NCBI GenBank assembly: GCA_021613335.1
Contig: JAJTWR010000231.1
Span: forward strand, 3,757,001 to 3,821,000
DNA: 64,000 nucleotides
Direction: 5' to 3'
DNA from: Whitmania pigra
Taxonomy: Eukaryota > Annelida > Clitellata > Hirudinida > Haemopidae
A model generated the notes under the pieces. That model was not told where the DNA came from, did not search any database, and saw only the letters and a program-made list of their open reading frames with translations. Within the stretch, counting starts at the first letter, position 1. Every line of letters begins with the position of its first letter. The position numbers were made by a program, and so were the translations under genes. Of this stretch, positions 22,313 through 33,100 are shown piece after piece.

Positions 22313-24521
22313 ATTTCTTTTCAAATTACGTATGCAAATACACAAAGTTAAGCAATTGACGTATTAATAATTGAATTTGTAGAATGCCAGTAGGATATTC
22401 CTCCATAAATGTGAACTCTTCTTCCAAATTTGCCTCCTTAAAAAACTCAGAACCTGATCCAAAGGCTTCAGCATTTGTGGAGCTGTTTAGCACAGAGTAT
22501 TAACATAATTTTATTTAGCGTGACTGTTTATGGTTAACAATCACATTTTATTGTTAACAATTAGATTTTATTCTTCAGAGTCGCCTGTCCTTCGAATTCA
22601 GCAGTGTTGCTAAAATGCTCAAATTTTACAAATTACGGTCAGTTTGGAAGTTATCTTTTAACCAAATGTTTGAATGCTGCTGATGGTTTTTTTTATAATA
22701 TCAGGTCATTATGTTAAATAATAATAAGCTAATGCTTTTGATATTGACAATAATAATAGAATAGGGATGCTAGCATGACGTTTTAACTATCAAGTTTTTT
22801 TTTTATAAAACAATTGCCTACAATTACCAAATAAACTTCAGCATGCGGCATGAGAAAGGAGCCAAAAGAAGAAGGTATCACCAAATTGGTCAACGCTGAC
22901 ATCGCAGCTGAGGGATCGTGGCCGTGGCACGTTCAGATCTTCGTTAACAACCAATTCGATTGTGGAGGATCTTTGATTGCCAACAGATGGGTGGTGACAG
23001 CTGCTCACTGTTTTGACAACATGTAAGTTTAAGTAAGCTTTATTAGCAATTTCTAATTGTTTTTCTAAATGTTTCGTTTGTAACACTTCCTTTGATGAAG
23101 TATTAAATTGCTTTACTCCAACAAAAATCTTACTGCATAATTTACTTAGTTAATTAATTATTAATTAGCGATATCAAGACATCCCATTCTTCTGTGTTTG
23201 TTGTCATGGGAACCAACATCCTGGAATCTAAGTTATTAAACTTTTCTGCGTTCATCAATAAGAATGTAGACAACGTTAACATTCAATTCTCAAATGTGGA
23301 TGAAGTTATTTTACACGAAAATTATGACGAAGTGAATAATTTTTATGATGTCGCTCTGCTTAAACTTTCATCTCCTGTTAACTGGACTGATTTTGTGAGA
23401 CCAGCCTGCTTACCATTTCCTTCCATCTCCGTCTTAAGTCCATATTATAAAGTCTGCTATGCAATTGGACATGGACTGACTTATCCAGGTAAGTTATCTA
23501 GGACTTTATTTTGATTAAATGACATTAATGAATTAATTAATTAGTTAAGAATTAATAATCATTATTATTAGTTTTATAAAATCCAGTAAGTCAAATTACT
23601 GAAAAACCATTAATTTGTTAATTTTATCAATGCAAGTTATAATTAAATGCCCTACTTAAGTTTGTGTCTAACTGTGACGAAACTGAAGAATTCTTTCAAG
23701 TTGTAAAAGTGATGAAAGAGTGCATGATAAAAGGCATGATAGAGTATATGTGAAAATTGTTTTCCTGAGGCCCTGACGTATTGAACTTATTATAACGAAT
23801 CTTTATAAATCGTAATTATTTGTCTGTTAAGAATGTTATTGTATCTAATAATCTTTAGGCGCTTCTGATGTTATGCACTTGGAGCTTTATAAATTAATTA
23901 TTACTAATATAAACAGTTTTCATGATTGGACGAAGATATTGATTAAATGATATACTTTTTATCACTTACAGAGTCCACATTTTCAAGATATCTGCTCCAA
24001 GGGCGGATGAACATTTTGGACTTCGATACCTGCATTAAGGACATCCACAACATGACAAAGATCAGCGTTGATTACATCAATTCGAGTATCGACAGGAATA
24101 CAATGCTCTGTGCAGGGGAACATCCTTACCAGTCTTCTACATCCAATTGCAAGGTTAAAGAATAATTATTCAATTATATTACTCAAATTTTAACTATTGC
24201 ACTGTTGTTTGTTAATTATTAATCTTAACTTAACTTCTCAATGCATTTATTAAAGTTTCTTTCTAGGCAAATGCAGTCTTTCAAAGTAAACAATAAATCA
24301 AATAAATTTAAACTTAATTGATGATTAATAAACAATTTAAACAGGGTGACAGTGGAAGTCCCCTGATGTGCCAGGATATGAAGAACAGATGGTCAATAGT
24401 TGGTTTATCGAGCTTTTCCTTCAGCACTGAGTACAGCAAATGTGCCAATTCAATTTTTGCCAACCTCAAAACCTTGGGAGGTTGGGTGACTGACGTCTTG
24501 GTAACTGATGGTGGAGCGTGA
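12701..24521 (+). CDS. Secreted mosaic serine protease: 3 FTP + Thr-rich linker + 7 LDLa + S1 protease
   Basis: Nineteen exons: 12701-12974, 14027-14266, 14886-15098, 15650-15877, 16185-16220, 16570-16779, 16927-17166, 17899-18144, 18289-18399, 18502-18612, 18725-18832, 19257-19367, 19571-19678, 19774-19881, 20108-20221, 22842-23022, 23169-23488, 23972-24153, 24345-24521. They total 3318 nt, 1105 residues. Every junction up to exon 16 is phase 1, typical of shuffled extracellular modules. In order: signal peptide (1-22), fucolectin/tachylectin-type (FTP) domains at about 24-171, 172-317 and 331-478, a Thr/Ser/Pro-rich linker (481-562), seven LDLa repeats (563-819, each six Cys with DxSDExxC-like calcium ligands), then a chymotrypsin-fold domain (about 835-1105). 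The triad is visible: [24 protein letters not shown] and RPACLP carry the cysteines that normally tie the two chains after activation. An upstream start in the same frame is not ATG, so 12701 was chosen. Function (glycan- or lipoprotein-directed extracellular proteolysis, perhaps immune) is inference. Confidence 0.9.
17500..17640 (+). pseudogene. Possible decayed fourth FTP half-module
   Basis: Inside the intron between the third FTP domain and the Thr-rich exon, a frame reads [12 protein letters not shown] and, after 12 residues, [10 protein letters not shown]. Its Cys spacing and the hydrophobic-Cys strand resemble the second halves of the three intact modules (for example ICFVLSR with VKVTCDG). 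It lacks the conserved GRYL / GGFRxDAL ending and a usable splice acceptor in frame, so if real it is dead. Confidence 0.25.
17770..17790 (+). other. Candidate 21-nt micro-exon of the mosaic protease
   Basis: Flanked by ttcttag and gtaaaa, it would insert seven residues (ASENVVM) in the right phase (1-1) before the Thr-rich linker. Exon 16185-16220 is a similar short linker exon. Splicing cannot be judged from sequence alone. Confidence 0.3.
19025..19180 (+). repeat. Dispersed GCGCC repeat family, copy 3
   Basis: Intronic copy in the mosaic protease gene. It shares the core gcggtgcaggaagtgctggg, ttgcggactcgccacatta, cgagtgcggc with the other copies but is more diverged and lacks a clear 5' end. 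Confidence 0.5.
20232..20470. repeat. TTAAT-rich low-complexity tract
   Basis: Repeated taattaattaatta-like words at the start of the 2.6-kb intron between the last LDLa exon and the first protease exon. No coding content. Confidence 0.6.
20834..22025 (-). mobile_element. 5'-truncated R2-clade LINE remnant
   Basis: Read on the minus strand, it contains a thumb-like motif [15 protein letters not shown] (near 21930), then [19 protein letters not shown] and a zinc-knuckle [18 protein letters not shown] (near 21480). After a frameshift at about 21385 comes a PD-(D/E)xK-type endonuclease segment, RIPDLVAW then [10 protein letters not shown] (near 21270). A C-terminal zinc knuckle followed by a restriction-like endonuclease defines R2-type elements (R2, R4, NeSL). 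In-frame stops near 21880-21740 and the frameshift show it is dead. It lies antisense within a protease intron, not in rDNA. Confidence 0.82.
22083..22312. repeat. (ATT)n microsatellite with GTT interruptions
   Basis: About 230 bp of att/gtt triplets. All three frames on both strands are open only because of this (poly-I, poly-L, poly-Y, poly-N), so no gene is called. Confidence 0.95.
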
Positions 24522-26151
24522 GATTGTTTTGGAAAGAGTTGTAGGAAATTTGCCGATCAGTAACAACAACAATAAATAATGACAACGAACTATTGCTGTC
24601 AAGCCCAGTCATCTACATTCTGAATGAATTCTTAAGCAAGAAAACAACTGAATACAATTTGCTTTAGAAGCTTAATGTTTACGAGAATTTCATCGGAATT
24701 GTGTTGTACTATCTTTTAAAATTTTCTTATTTTTTTCTAAATTTAAAACTATCTATGCAACTAATGAACCTCTCGTCAACCCAAAGCAGTAAAGAATAAA
24801 AGCTTCATAACATTATTTTCTAAAATGGAACATTTAACAACATTCAATTTAGTACACGTCGCAATACTCAGAAATAACAGAAATATTTGCAATTTTTATA
24901 AAAGTGTCACAAAATATACCATTACAAAATTTGAATAAAATATTAAACATTTTGTGAAATGGTGAATTAATGAAATGATGATGTCAAAAATTTGCTATTT
25001 GACGAAAATATAAATCTTTAGCAATCTCAAAATTAATTTAAAATTAATCAACATCTTATTTGGACGGAAATTTATTGATAAAATGATTGATAAATTATTG
25101 GTAACTTTAAATTACTAACGATAAAATTAACATTTAAAGTGCGTGCAACGTCATTGTTGATTGTAAGATCATTATTGAATACTTTCAAAAATAATTTCTA
25201 AAGCTCACATAAAGAAAAGTATTAACTTACTGATTAGAATTTAAAATTTGTAGCATAAGTTTTACAACTTACTAAGCTCGTAAGAAACACTCTGTAACAT
25301 CACAGTTTGAAACAAAAGCTAGCAAATGAAAGTTAAAACAAGTGAATGCAGCCATTGCACTTTTAATGTGGATAATTAACAATTTAGATATTGAATACTT
25401 GGACAACAAAGCGTGATTAATCAGAAAAAAGGCATTCGAAAGAAAAGTAAACAACATCATAAAACGCGAATCATTTACGTGTTTTAGCAGACAATATTTG
25501 TACTTCGTGGAAAAACAATTAGAAGCACATTTTCAGCCTCAGATCATGAAAAATGGCAAAACTAGTAAAAGGCATATTTAATAGTCTCAGAGCATAAAAA
25601 GAATAAAAACAGACAACCAAACAGTAACAGTTTTCACCAAACAACTTTGGTTACGCGTCAGAAATACGAAAAAAAGACACACCTAGGCATTCTTAAGTTA
25701 CAAATTCAGTCAAAAATAGTTTCATTGCGCTAAGAAATTCATTGTAAACCTTAGGTTTTCTAAACAAATTTTTCCACCAAGATGAAATACATTTTCATTC
25801 GAGTTTTTAAGTTGTTGATTATTTCATAATTAGAAGCAAAGTTCTCCGAAATTTTGAAAATGTCCCATGTTAAAGCAATTGCATAGTTCACAAATTTCTG
25901 ATCGCATCATACTTTTGTCACTACAAAAAAAACCCCAATAAAACAGTGAAGGTGATTTCTCAGCAAAGATATTTTCCCGGTGTTTACTTTTGCTCATCTT
26001 CGACGAAATATAACCTCATTTTATCTAATTTTTAATCTGGTCGCATAAAAACAAACATTCCTTTAAAAATGGTTTCTTTGCAAAGATACTTTTCTATTCC
26101 AGCTTCGTGTTTATGACCTTTCTTTCGATTCGAGTCGATAAAATCCTCTTC
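24522..26151. other. 3' UTR of the protease, then intergenic DNA
   Basis: An AATAAA at 24571-24576, 50 nt past the stop, is the likely poly(A) signal of the mosaic protease. Beyond it I see no coding sequence, structured repeat or mobile element in about 1.5 kb of AT-rich DNA. Confidence 0.5.
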
Positions 26152-29100
26152 TTATTTCATTTCTACTGCTTCAATATATCCGTGATCTTCCCCAAATTCA
26201 TCCTGACTTTCAGAGTCTGAGCAAATCTTAGCCCACTGTACACTCCCCCCTCTAACCAAAGCTGTCAACTTACATCCACTCGAAGGCATGGGCTTGTTGG
26301 CTTGTGTTTGCCGGCTGTTCCTGAAGACAAATTGATGATTCGGGCCTTGTTCGTCTCCATAGCTGTACTCACCAGGTCTCGAGTCTCCGAGCTTTTGAGT
26401 CTCTTCAGAACCAACTCGAGGCGATTTGTCATCAGACGTACTTCCGTCTTTCCTGTTTGTTTCGTAGAAAAAGATGGGAGGGTTCTCTTGGACGGATTTT
26501 AAGGTGCCCTGACGGTTTATGATGGAGTGATGGTTTATGGACAAATCTGGTTTCACTGGAAATGAACTTCTCTTTTTAATGGTTTGTTTACAGAAAATAA
26601 AAATAAATAGCATTCTTGTGACTGTTATTCAAAATTAAACATTGGAGTTTATACATTCTCAATCAAAATGGCTCAATTTTTGAGGCAATGTGAAAAAAAA
26701 CCCTTCAAATAACCGATAGCGGTGTAGACAATGACGACAATAACCGCCAACAAGAGACATATTCCGGTGGAAATAAAGATGACGTTTAGGATTCTCTTCA
26801 ACAATTTGTTGCTCGTATTTTCCAGTCTGTTCAGCTCGTGCAGCTTTTTTATCGCTTCTTTATCACTTCCCTTGTACCTGCCAAGGAATTTGCGACGTCA
26901 TTATTCAGTCGCATTGAACAATTTATTTTTATTTTTAGAATTTTTAATTTATTTATTAATTCATCAGAGCTCAGAGTTTTTCCACTTTCTGTATTTCATA
27001 AGTATTTTTACTTTTCATTTCTGGCTTGGAAAATGATGATCATTTTAAACTGTTTTTGCTTCAAGACTTTTAAGTCTTTTGTTTTGGATTAATTGCAAGT
27101 CTTTTTTTTTTTTATCTTAATCTCATCTTTTGAGATTGCTTTGTGCATTGAGTCCTTAAGACCAAGTAAGTTCTTAAATTCATTCAAGTATCTTCATTGC
27201 TGGAGGCATTCAATTTCTTGAAAAGCCCATAAATTAACAATTTTGATTACAAAATCTTTAATAATAGAGCTCCATCCGCATTAGAGAATAATTTAAAGTA
27301 ATTTAGTGCTAATTTGCAAATGTAATAATGTATTGTTTTTAATATGCCCCATCTCCATTCATAAATTTGGTTGCCATTCTACGCAAATTATCTTAAAGTA
27401 TTATTTCTGTTCATTTTATATAGTTATTTGTGAAGTGTTTTTTATTTTATGTTATCATTTTGAGTTTTTTATTTCTGTTCATCATACATTATTATTTGTA
27501 TAGTTTTACTGTGTAATATTATTTTGTAACATTTATTATTTACATGTATTAAAATTATTATTTGTGTAGTTTTATTATATATTATTTTTTTTTTGTTATT
27601 GTCAATGGATAATCGTCCACTCAAAAGTTATTGGAAAATCAACAAAGCCAGCAGATCTAAAAATGCATGAGGCTTTTAATTCAGCACAAACCTATTGTCC
27701 TCTAGTTTTAAGGTCAACTTTTTTATCCAAGCGTCCTGCTCAATCTTTTTGGAGCCAAATCTTTTTGGCGTGTTGGTCAGAGAATGACTATGGGTGTGGA
27801 AAGTGGATCCATAAGGAGATCTGCTGCCACTTCTTTCACCACTTCGTGAACTATGCTTTGGTGTCTCTGTATGATCATTTAACTTGCTTGAATAACATTC
27901 ATTCATGAATATATATATATTTTGTTATTAACAAAAAACGTAACTATTATGATTTAATCCATTTTTTAACGATTTCAAAAGTCAATCAATGACTACGTAC
28001 AAAAACGTTTGAGTTTAATGAAAAGACACAGTAAATTAGAGAACAGATTGATGCCCGGAAAGACAAAGAACAATGTATTTATTTAATTAAAAGATGACTG
28101 TTAAGGTTGTTAGGAGATAATTTGAAGAGCGATAGGAGATGATTTCTGGGTGTAGAGAATTCCATGGTTTTGTAAGATGGTGGCTGAGGAATTGTGTAGG
28201 CTACAATAAGACTGTAGGTGTAAGAAGAGAGATGATGAAGATGCTTATGGCGCTTTGCAAATAAACATATCATAATTACAAACTTATGTATTGACAGCGT
28301 TTTTAATGAAAACAAACCGAAATTTTTCTAAACGCAAGCGAAACGACTTGTTTAATTATTTTGACAAATAATGAATGTTAATCATATCATAACAGCAACA
28401 TAGAAGCTGATATCAGATTTTAAGTACAAAATGGACAAAGGAGAAAACTGCACTCTATCACTACTCTCTAAAACAAATGGTCAAATTGAATGTGTTTAAT
28501 TCTAAGTTTAGAAATTCCATTTAATTTGGATTATGATGTGAGTTCTTGAAGTTTTATTTCTGGTTATAAATTATTTTTGACATTTTCTCAAATTTAAACA
28601 ATATCATAGAAAGCTGATCTTAGAGTAAATAGTTAGCAAATTCTAATACAATTCTAATTCAAATGAATTGATATTAACTTGATTCAGTTCAAACGAAATC
28701 ATATATTCATAAATAAACTGAAATTTTTTGTTGGAGAAGTATTAAAAAAAACAAAGTTTAAAGTGTTTTAACAAGAACATGTTTTCCTTTTGTTTCGTAA
28801 AAGCTCTTAACCATACAAAGACAAAAATTACCTCACAACCCTAAACATCCACTGAATCAGTTTATATTACCAAATCAGCTCACCAGTTATAGATGGAGGT
28901 CGAGAATGCTCTGACTGCATATTCACTTTTCGATCAAAAACTGGAATGAATGGCAATGGAAGAGCAAAATGTGTTGCTTGCTAATTACTTATTTTAAGAA
29001 ATAATTATTTCATTTAAATTTACTTTATATAATGACGTTAAAATGTCTACTGTGCTTGAAATAACGATTTTGGTTTTATCGTTTTAGATTTTATGACTTA

Positions 29101-29798
29101 GTCATTTGACGCTAAAAATTTCATTACCTCATAAAAGTCTCCAAAAACGTTAAGATAAATACGCTGACATCTGAAAATCCGAAATACTTTAAGGCCGCTA
29201 GGTAGTGCCTTATTTCTTTCGTATGCTGCAGAAACGCGATGCATGCCCTAAGCTGGCACCAGTCATTTCTGTCTCCCTGGTGGTATGCGATGTTTGTGCG
29301 CGCAATCGATGGGCTGGGGATGGGCACTAAATTCAAAAAGATTTTTGTTTTGTTCAAGATGAAATTGATTTATTTGAACTGCCATTTGTACATCGACATA
29401 ATGACTTCAACAACGATGATACAAGTGAAAAGAAGAAACAAACATCCATTTGACCTCATATCATGTCAGTTACAAGATTCAATGAAAGTCCTCAATGATC
29501 AAAACGCAAAAATCTCAAGAGTCATCTACTGCTGAGATTATTTCAATCCAAAAAGAATTTCACAAGAACAACAGCATCCCTGCTGATTTACTCTTCTTGA
29601 AAATGCAAAACTGTTGCAACATTTTGATTTGAAGCAAATTAATAACACAAAAAGTTTTTCTCAGTACATAATGGATCGATAGACCAAGGCACCATTGAAA
29701 GTTGTGTCGAAATAATGTGCACATCTGCCTTTTTCAACGAAAAGTTCGAACAGCTCGTAGAAGAGTGGTGCATAATAATCCATGATAAATTCATCCAT
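26152..29798 (-). CDS. Orphan single-pass membrane protein
   Basis: Five exons in consistent phase: 29798-29693 (ATG at 29798), 29326-29128, 27886-27719, 26877-26714, 26555-26152, giving 346 residues. The N-terminal ~100 residues are a compact helical-looking region (MDEFIMDYYAPLFYELFELF, later HYLAALKYFGFSD). A Ser/His/Arg-rich segment follows (SSRSGERSGSRSPYG), then a short charged helix (KEAIKKLHELNRLEN). One strong membrane segment spans about 187-211 (VIFISTGICLLLAVIVVIVY). The 135-residue polar tail ends in an acidic patch and YIEAVEMK. There is no signal peptide. I do not recognise the family. The exon 3-4-5 joins are strongest. The first exon may instead be internal, because cttag at 29820-29824 on the minus strand is a fair acceptor in phase 0, matching the RAB3GAP1-like donor upstream. 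Confidence 0.55.
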
Positions 29799-29825
29799 TA
29801 GACCTGAATCTCCAGTTATCTAAGT

Positions 29826-30150
29826 GATGACATCTTATAAAGATCAACATTATTTTATTGGATTGTTAATAATAGCTTCGATATTAGCAATGTGCCATAG
29901 GAAACTTCTATGGTATGAAGTCTCTGAGGACATGGTCTTGACAATGCTGTTGGTCTAGCACAATTGGTCGTAAAAACGTACTCTTTGTTTAATGGATCCA
30001 TTTTTCCCAAATGGTCCGCAGCTGTTTTCTTGGTTTCCTTGTTTTTCTAGTTCACATTTGATGACATCTTATAAAGATCAACATTATTTTATTGGATTGT
30101 TAATAATAGCTTCGATATTAGCAATGTGCCATTGGAAACTTCTATGGTAT
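29826..30150. repeat. 91-bp direct duplication, 234 bp apart
   Basis: 29826-29916 and 30060-30150 are identical except for one base (ccatagg / ccattgg). The high identity points to a recent local duplication. It lies between the last RAB3GAP1-like exon and the first exon of the membrane-protein gene. Confidence 0.9.
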
Positions 30151-30176
30151 TTTGAACATAATTATTTCAATGCTAC

Positions 30177-33100
30177 CTCGTGGCCGTTGAAGAAGTTATA
30201 AATGAGCTTGCCAAGGTTTGTGCTTGAAGGAAGTTCTCCTGGGGAACTCTGAATTGAAACCTCCTTGAGAGTCACGAGGTCGGTGTTAAATTTTTGCATA
30301 TCACAGTGCTCGAGGTGCATATAGAGGTCTTTAACTGTGAACTTCTTCAAAAGCCATTGAGATACTGTCATTTTTTTTTCAATGAGTGTCAGAAGATGAA
30401 CAGCATCCTGTTGCAAAAGGATTGGATAAACAAATAAGTTAATCTCACTATTATTAAACAGCATAACTAGGAAACTGAAACTTGAATATTATCCTCATTA
30501 ACATATTTTCAATTTCCCAGTAAAACCATTAAAACTCTATTAACCTTGACTTTCTTGAACTCAGCAGGAGACCCATAAGAAAATGGATTCAGTACATCAT
30601 CAACTTCTTTGAGGTCATCAGAGAAGAAAAAGAGGCACTCAACTGATGGATTAAAAAATCGGCTCATTAGTGGACTAATGTATGATTGATATTATTGATT
30701 TGCTGTCTCAGTCATTGGTGTGACATTGCTTCATTAAATCATTACATATCAAAGCTAAAGAATATAAACAATTAATTACAGTGCTTTATAAGTGCAGTCA
30801 CAGCTGTTCTGATCAGCCATGGAATGAGTTCAAGCATCAGATCGGAAATCTTCAATGAAGCTAGCCAATGGAGCACCTGCGGCTATGCAATTAATCATCA
30901 TCATTATCATTACCACCACCATTATCATCATCACTAAAGTCTTCAGCAATTGCTCTGGTGAAATAATAAACTTAAGTAAAAAGGAAATTCATCAATCAAC
31001 ACAAGCACCAATTATGTTGATTACTATATTTCGACTTTCATTGAAATAGTATTATCACCTTTGCAGCGTCATCATCCTCAGGAATCATCCTTCTACTCTG
31101 AGCATTTTTATGCAGTACCAGTGATACATCTTCTGACATCTTTATCAAATGAGTGTGATCATCATAATATCATATCATATCATATGTTAATACCACGGCA
31201 CTTATTAATGACCCACCTCTTCAATGGCTCCTTCATCCATGTCCATTTCCTTCTTATAATCCTCATCACTTGAGCACCACCTCATAAAGTCTCCTAGAAC
31301 ACATCCTGGATTGACATCACAGAAGGTCTGTGCACTATCTGGCAACAGTCGACCAATCAGCATTCGAATTCTTGGCCCAGTTGATGTATGCACTCTGAAA
31401 TAACTTAACAAGTTACTTCATCTCTTCAGGACTTCATGGGACAGCGAAGACACAAGGCGCCTCTGACGCTACGCACACGGCGCTTTATAAATTAATTATT
31501 ATTATTATTATTATTAAATATTAAGAAATTTTGCAAATCAAGATGGCTTAAATGATAAGCTTGAAATCATATTAGATTTTATTAGAAGAACATATTTTCC
31601 ATGTTCAGGTGATGATCAACACACTTACTTAAAGATATTCTTCTTTGAAATATTGCATCAATTTGCTAACACTGGGTATATTTACATTCTTGCACAATAT
31701 CTTTCAAGACAAAATTCAACATTATTGCAAAAGTAAAACCAATATTTCATTGCCAGCAGTAAGGTATTTCTTTATGCTATGTATGATAAGATAATTACTT
31801 CACAATGCCTTTATAATCCCAGCATTCACATGATGAAATTTTGTTACAACACATAGCATCCATATCACACAAAAATAATTTGAAGGTAAAATTTTTTTAA
31901 ATTAATTTTTTTTGGACCAATAAGTTCGCTTAAAGGTAACATAGAAATGACTATGGATTTGTTAAGAGTATTTAATTTAATATATAAAATTTAAATTCAA
32001 ACATTTTTAATTTATTTAAACTTTCCTGATTATTGAAAACTATTTATGAAAACTATGGTGAGCGATAGGTGAAAATGTCTGTTTTGATTCTCGAGCTTCA
32101 TGCGCTGATCTAAATCTAATTGCGATTATTGGATCTTCACTATGCTTACTCAATGTGGCAATATATTAATCAACTTTAAGAGTGACTAAATACCTAACAC
32201 AGTAACTATATCTATATATAAATATAGTAATGATATGTATATATTACCACATATACTAAGCAGTGATGGGCGAATCAAGGCAAGGGCAAGGTTGCGATTT
32301 GATTTGAACATTGTTGGATTCGATTTTGGCCACAGTGATTTTGATTCGATTAGATTTGCCTTTTTTTTTGATTCGATTTGCTTTTTCAAATCAGATGGTT
32401 ATATATTTTTAATTTTTTACAGTTCGGGTCAAAACATACAGGAAAAAATATTTGTGCAGCTTTTGAGGAAATACTGTCAGAGTTATGGGTTGCAGAGCAT
32501 TGACATTGGATATGTTGTTACTGACAATGCCAGAAACATGCTCAAAGCACTCACACTCCATATTTTCCGAGGAAGCTGGTAAAACCGTTCGAGACGGACG
32601 CACACATTTTAATGAGATGCTCTACTTTAATGAAGCTCCACCCAAAACAAATTAAGCTCCGCCTAAAATGAGTAAAAGTAAATCTTTGATCCGTAATATT
32701 TTTAGGTATATCTCTTTTTAGGGAAAATCGGTCCGCATATTTAGGCTCCGAATAGATCCGCTCAAGTGTTAGGGTAGTGTTATGGTTAGGATTAGGGGAT
32801 AGGGGTTAGGGTAGGGTTAGGATTAGGGGATAGGGGTTAGGGTAGGGTTAGGGTTAGGCAAAGCGTAAACTTTAAACACTCGATTGCTAATGTCAGACGT
32901 CAAGTATTTCCAAAATTATAATAAAACTTTATTAGAGACTTCTATGTAAATGACTTAATATATATTGCGGATAAAAGATTCACTTTTTGTATTGAATAAT
33001 ATTGATGAAATTTCAGAGTTTTTGTCAGATGAAAATTTCGATGACAATGAGGATATTCTTCAGGACAATCATGTTTTAGGAACAACCAATCGACTTCCAT

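Noticed and set aside
22034..22367. Overlapping plus- and minus-strand open frames of 72-105 codons (poly-Ile/Leu/Tyr/Asn)
   Set aside because: They are all translations of the (ATT)n microsatellite and open in every frame for that reason.
28889..28945. Candidate minus-strand 57-nt exon (FDRKVNMQSEHSRPPSITG) of the membrane-protein gene
   Set aside because: It has a fair acceptor and donor, but its only open frame needs phase 1 on both sides while its neighbours (29128 and 27886) are joined in phase 2. Possibly alternative, not included.
32765..32860. Chromosome end or telomere
   Set aside because: The TTAGGG words are irregular, short and inside a transposon with unique DNA on both sides.
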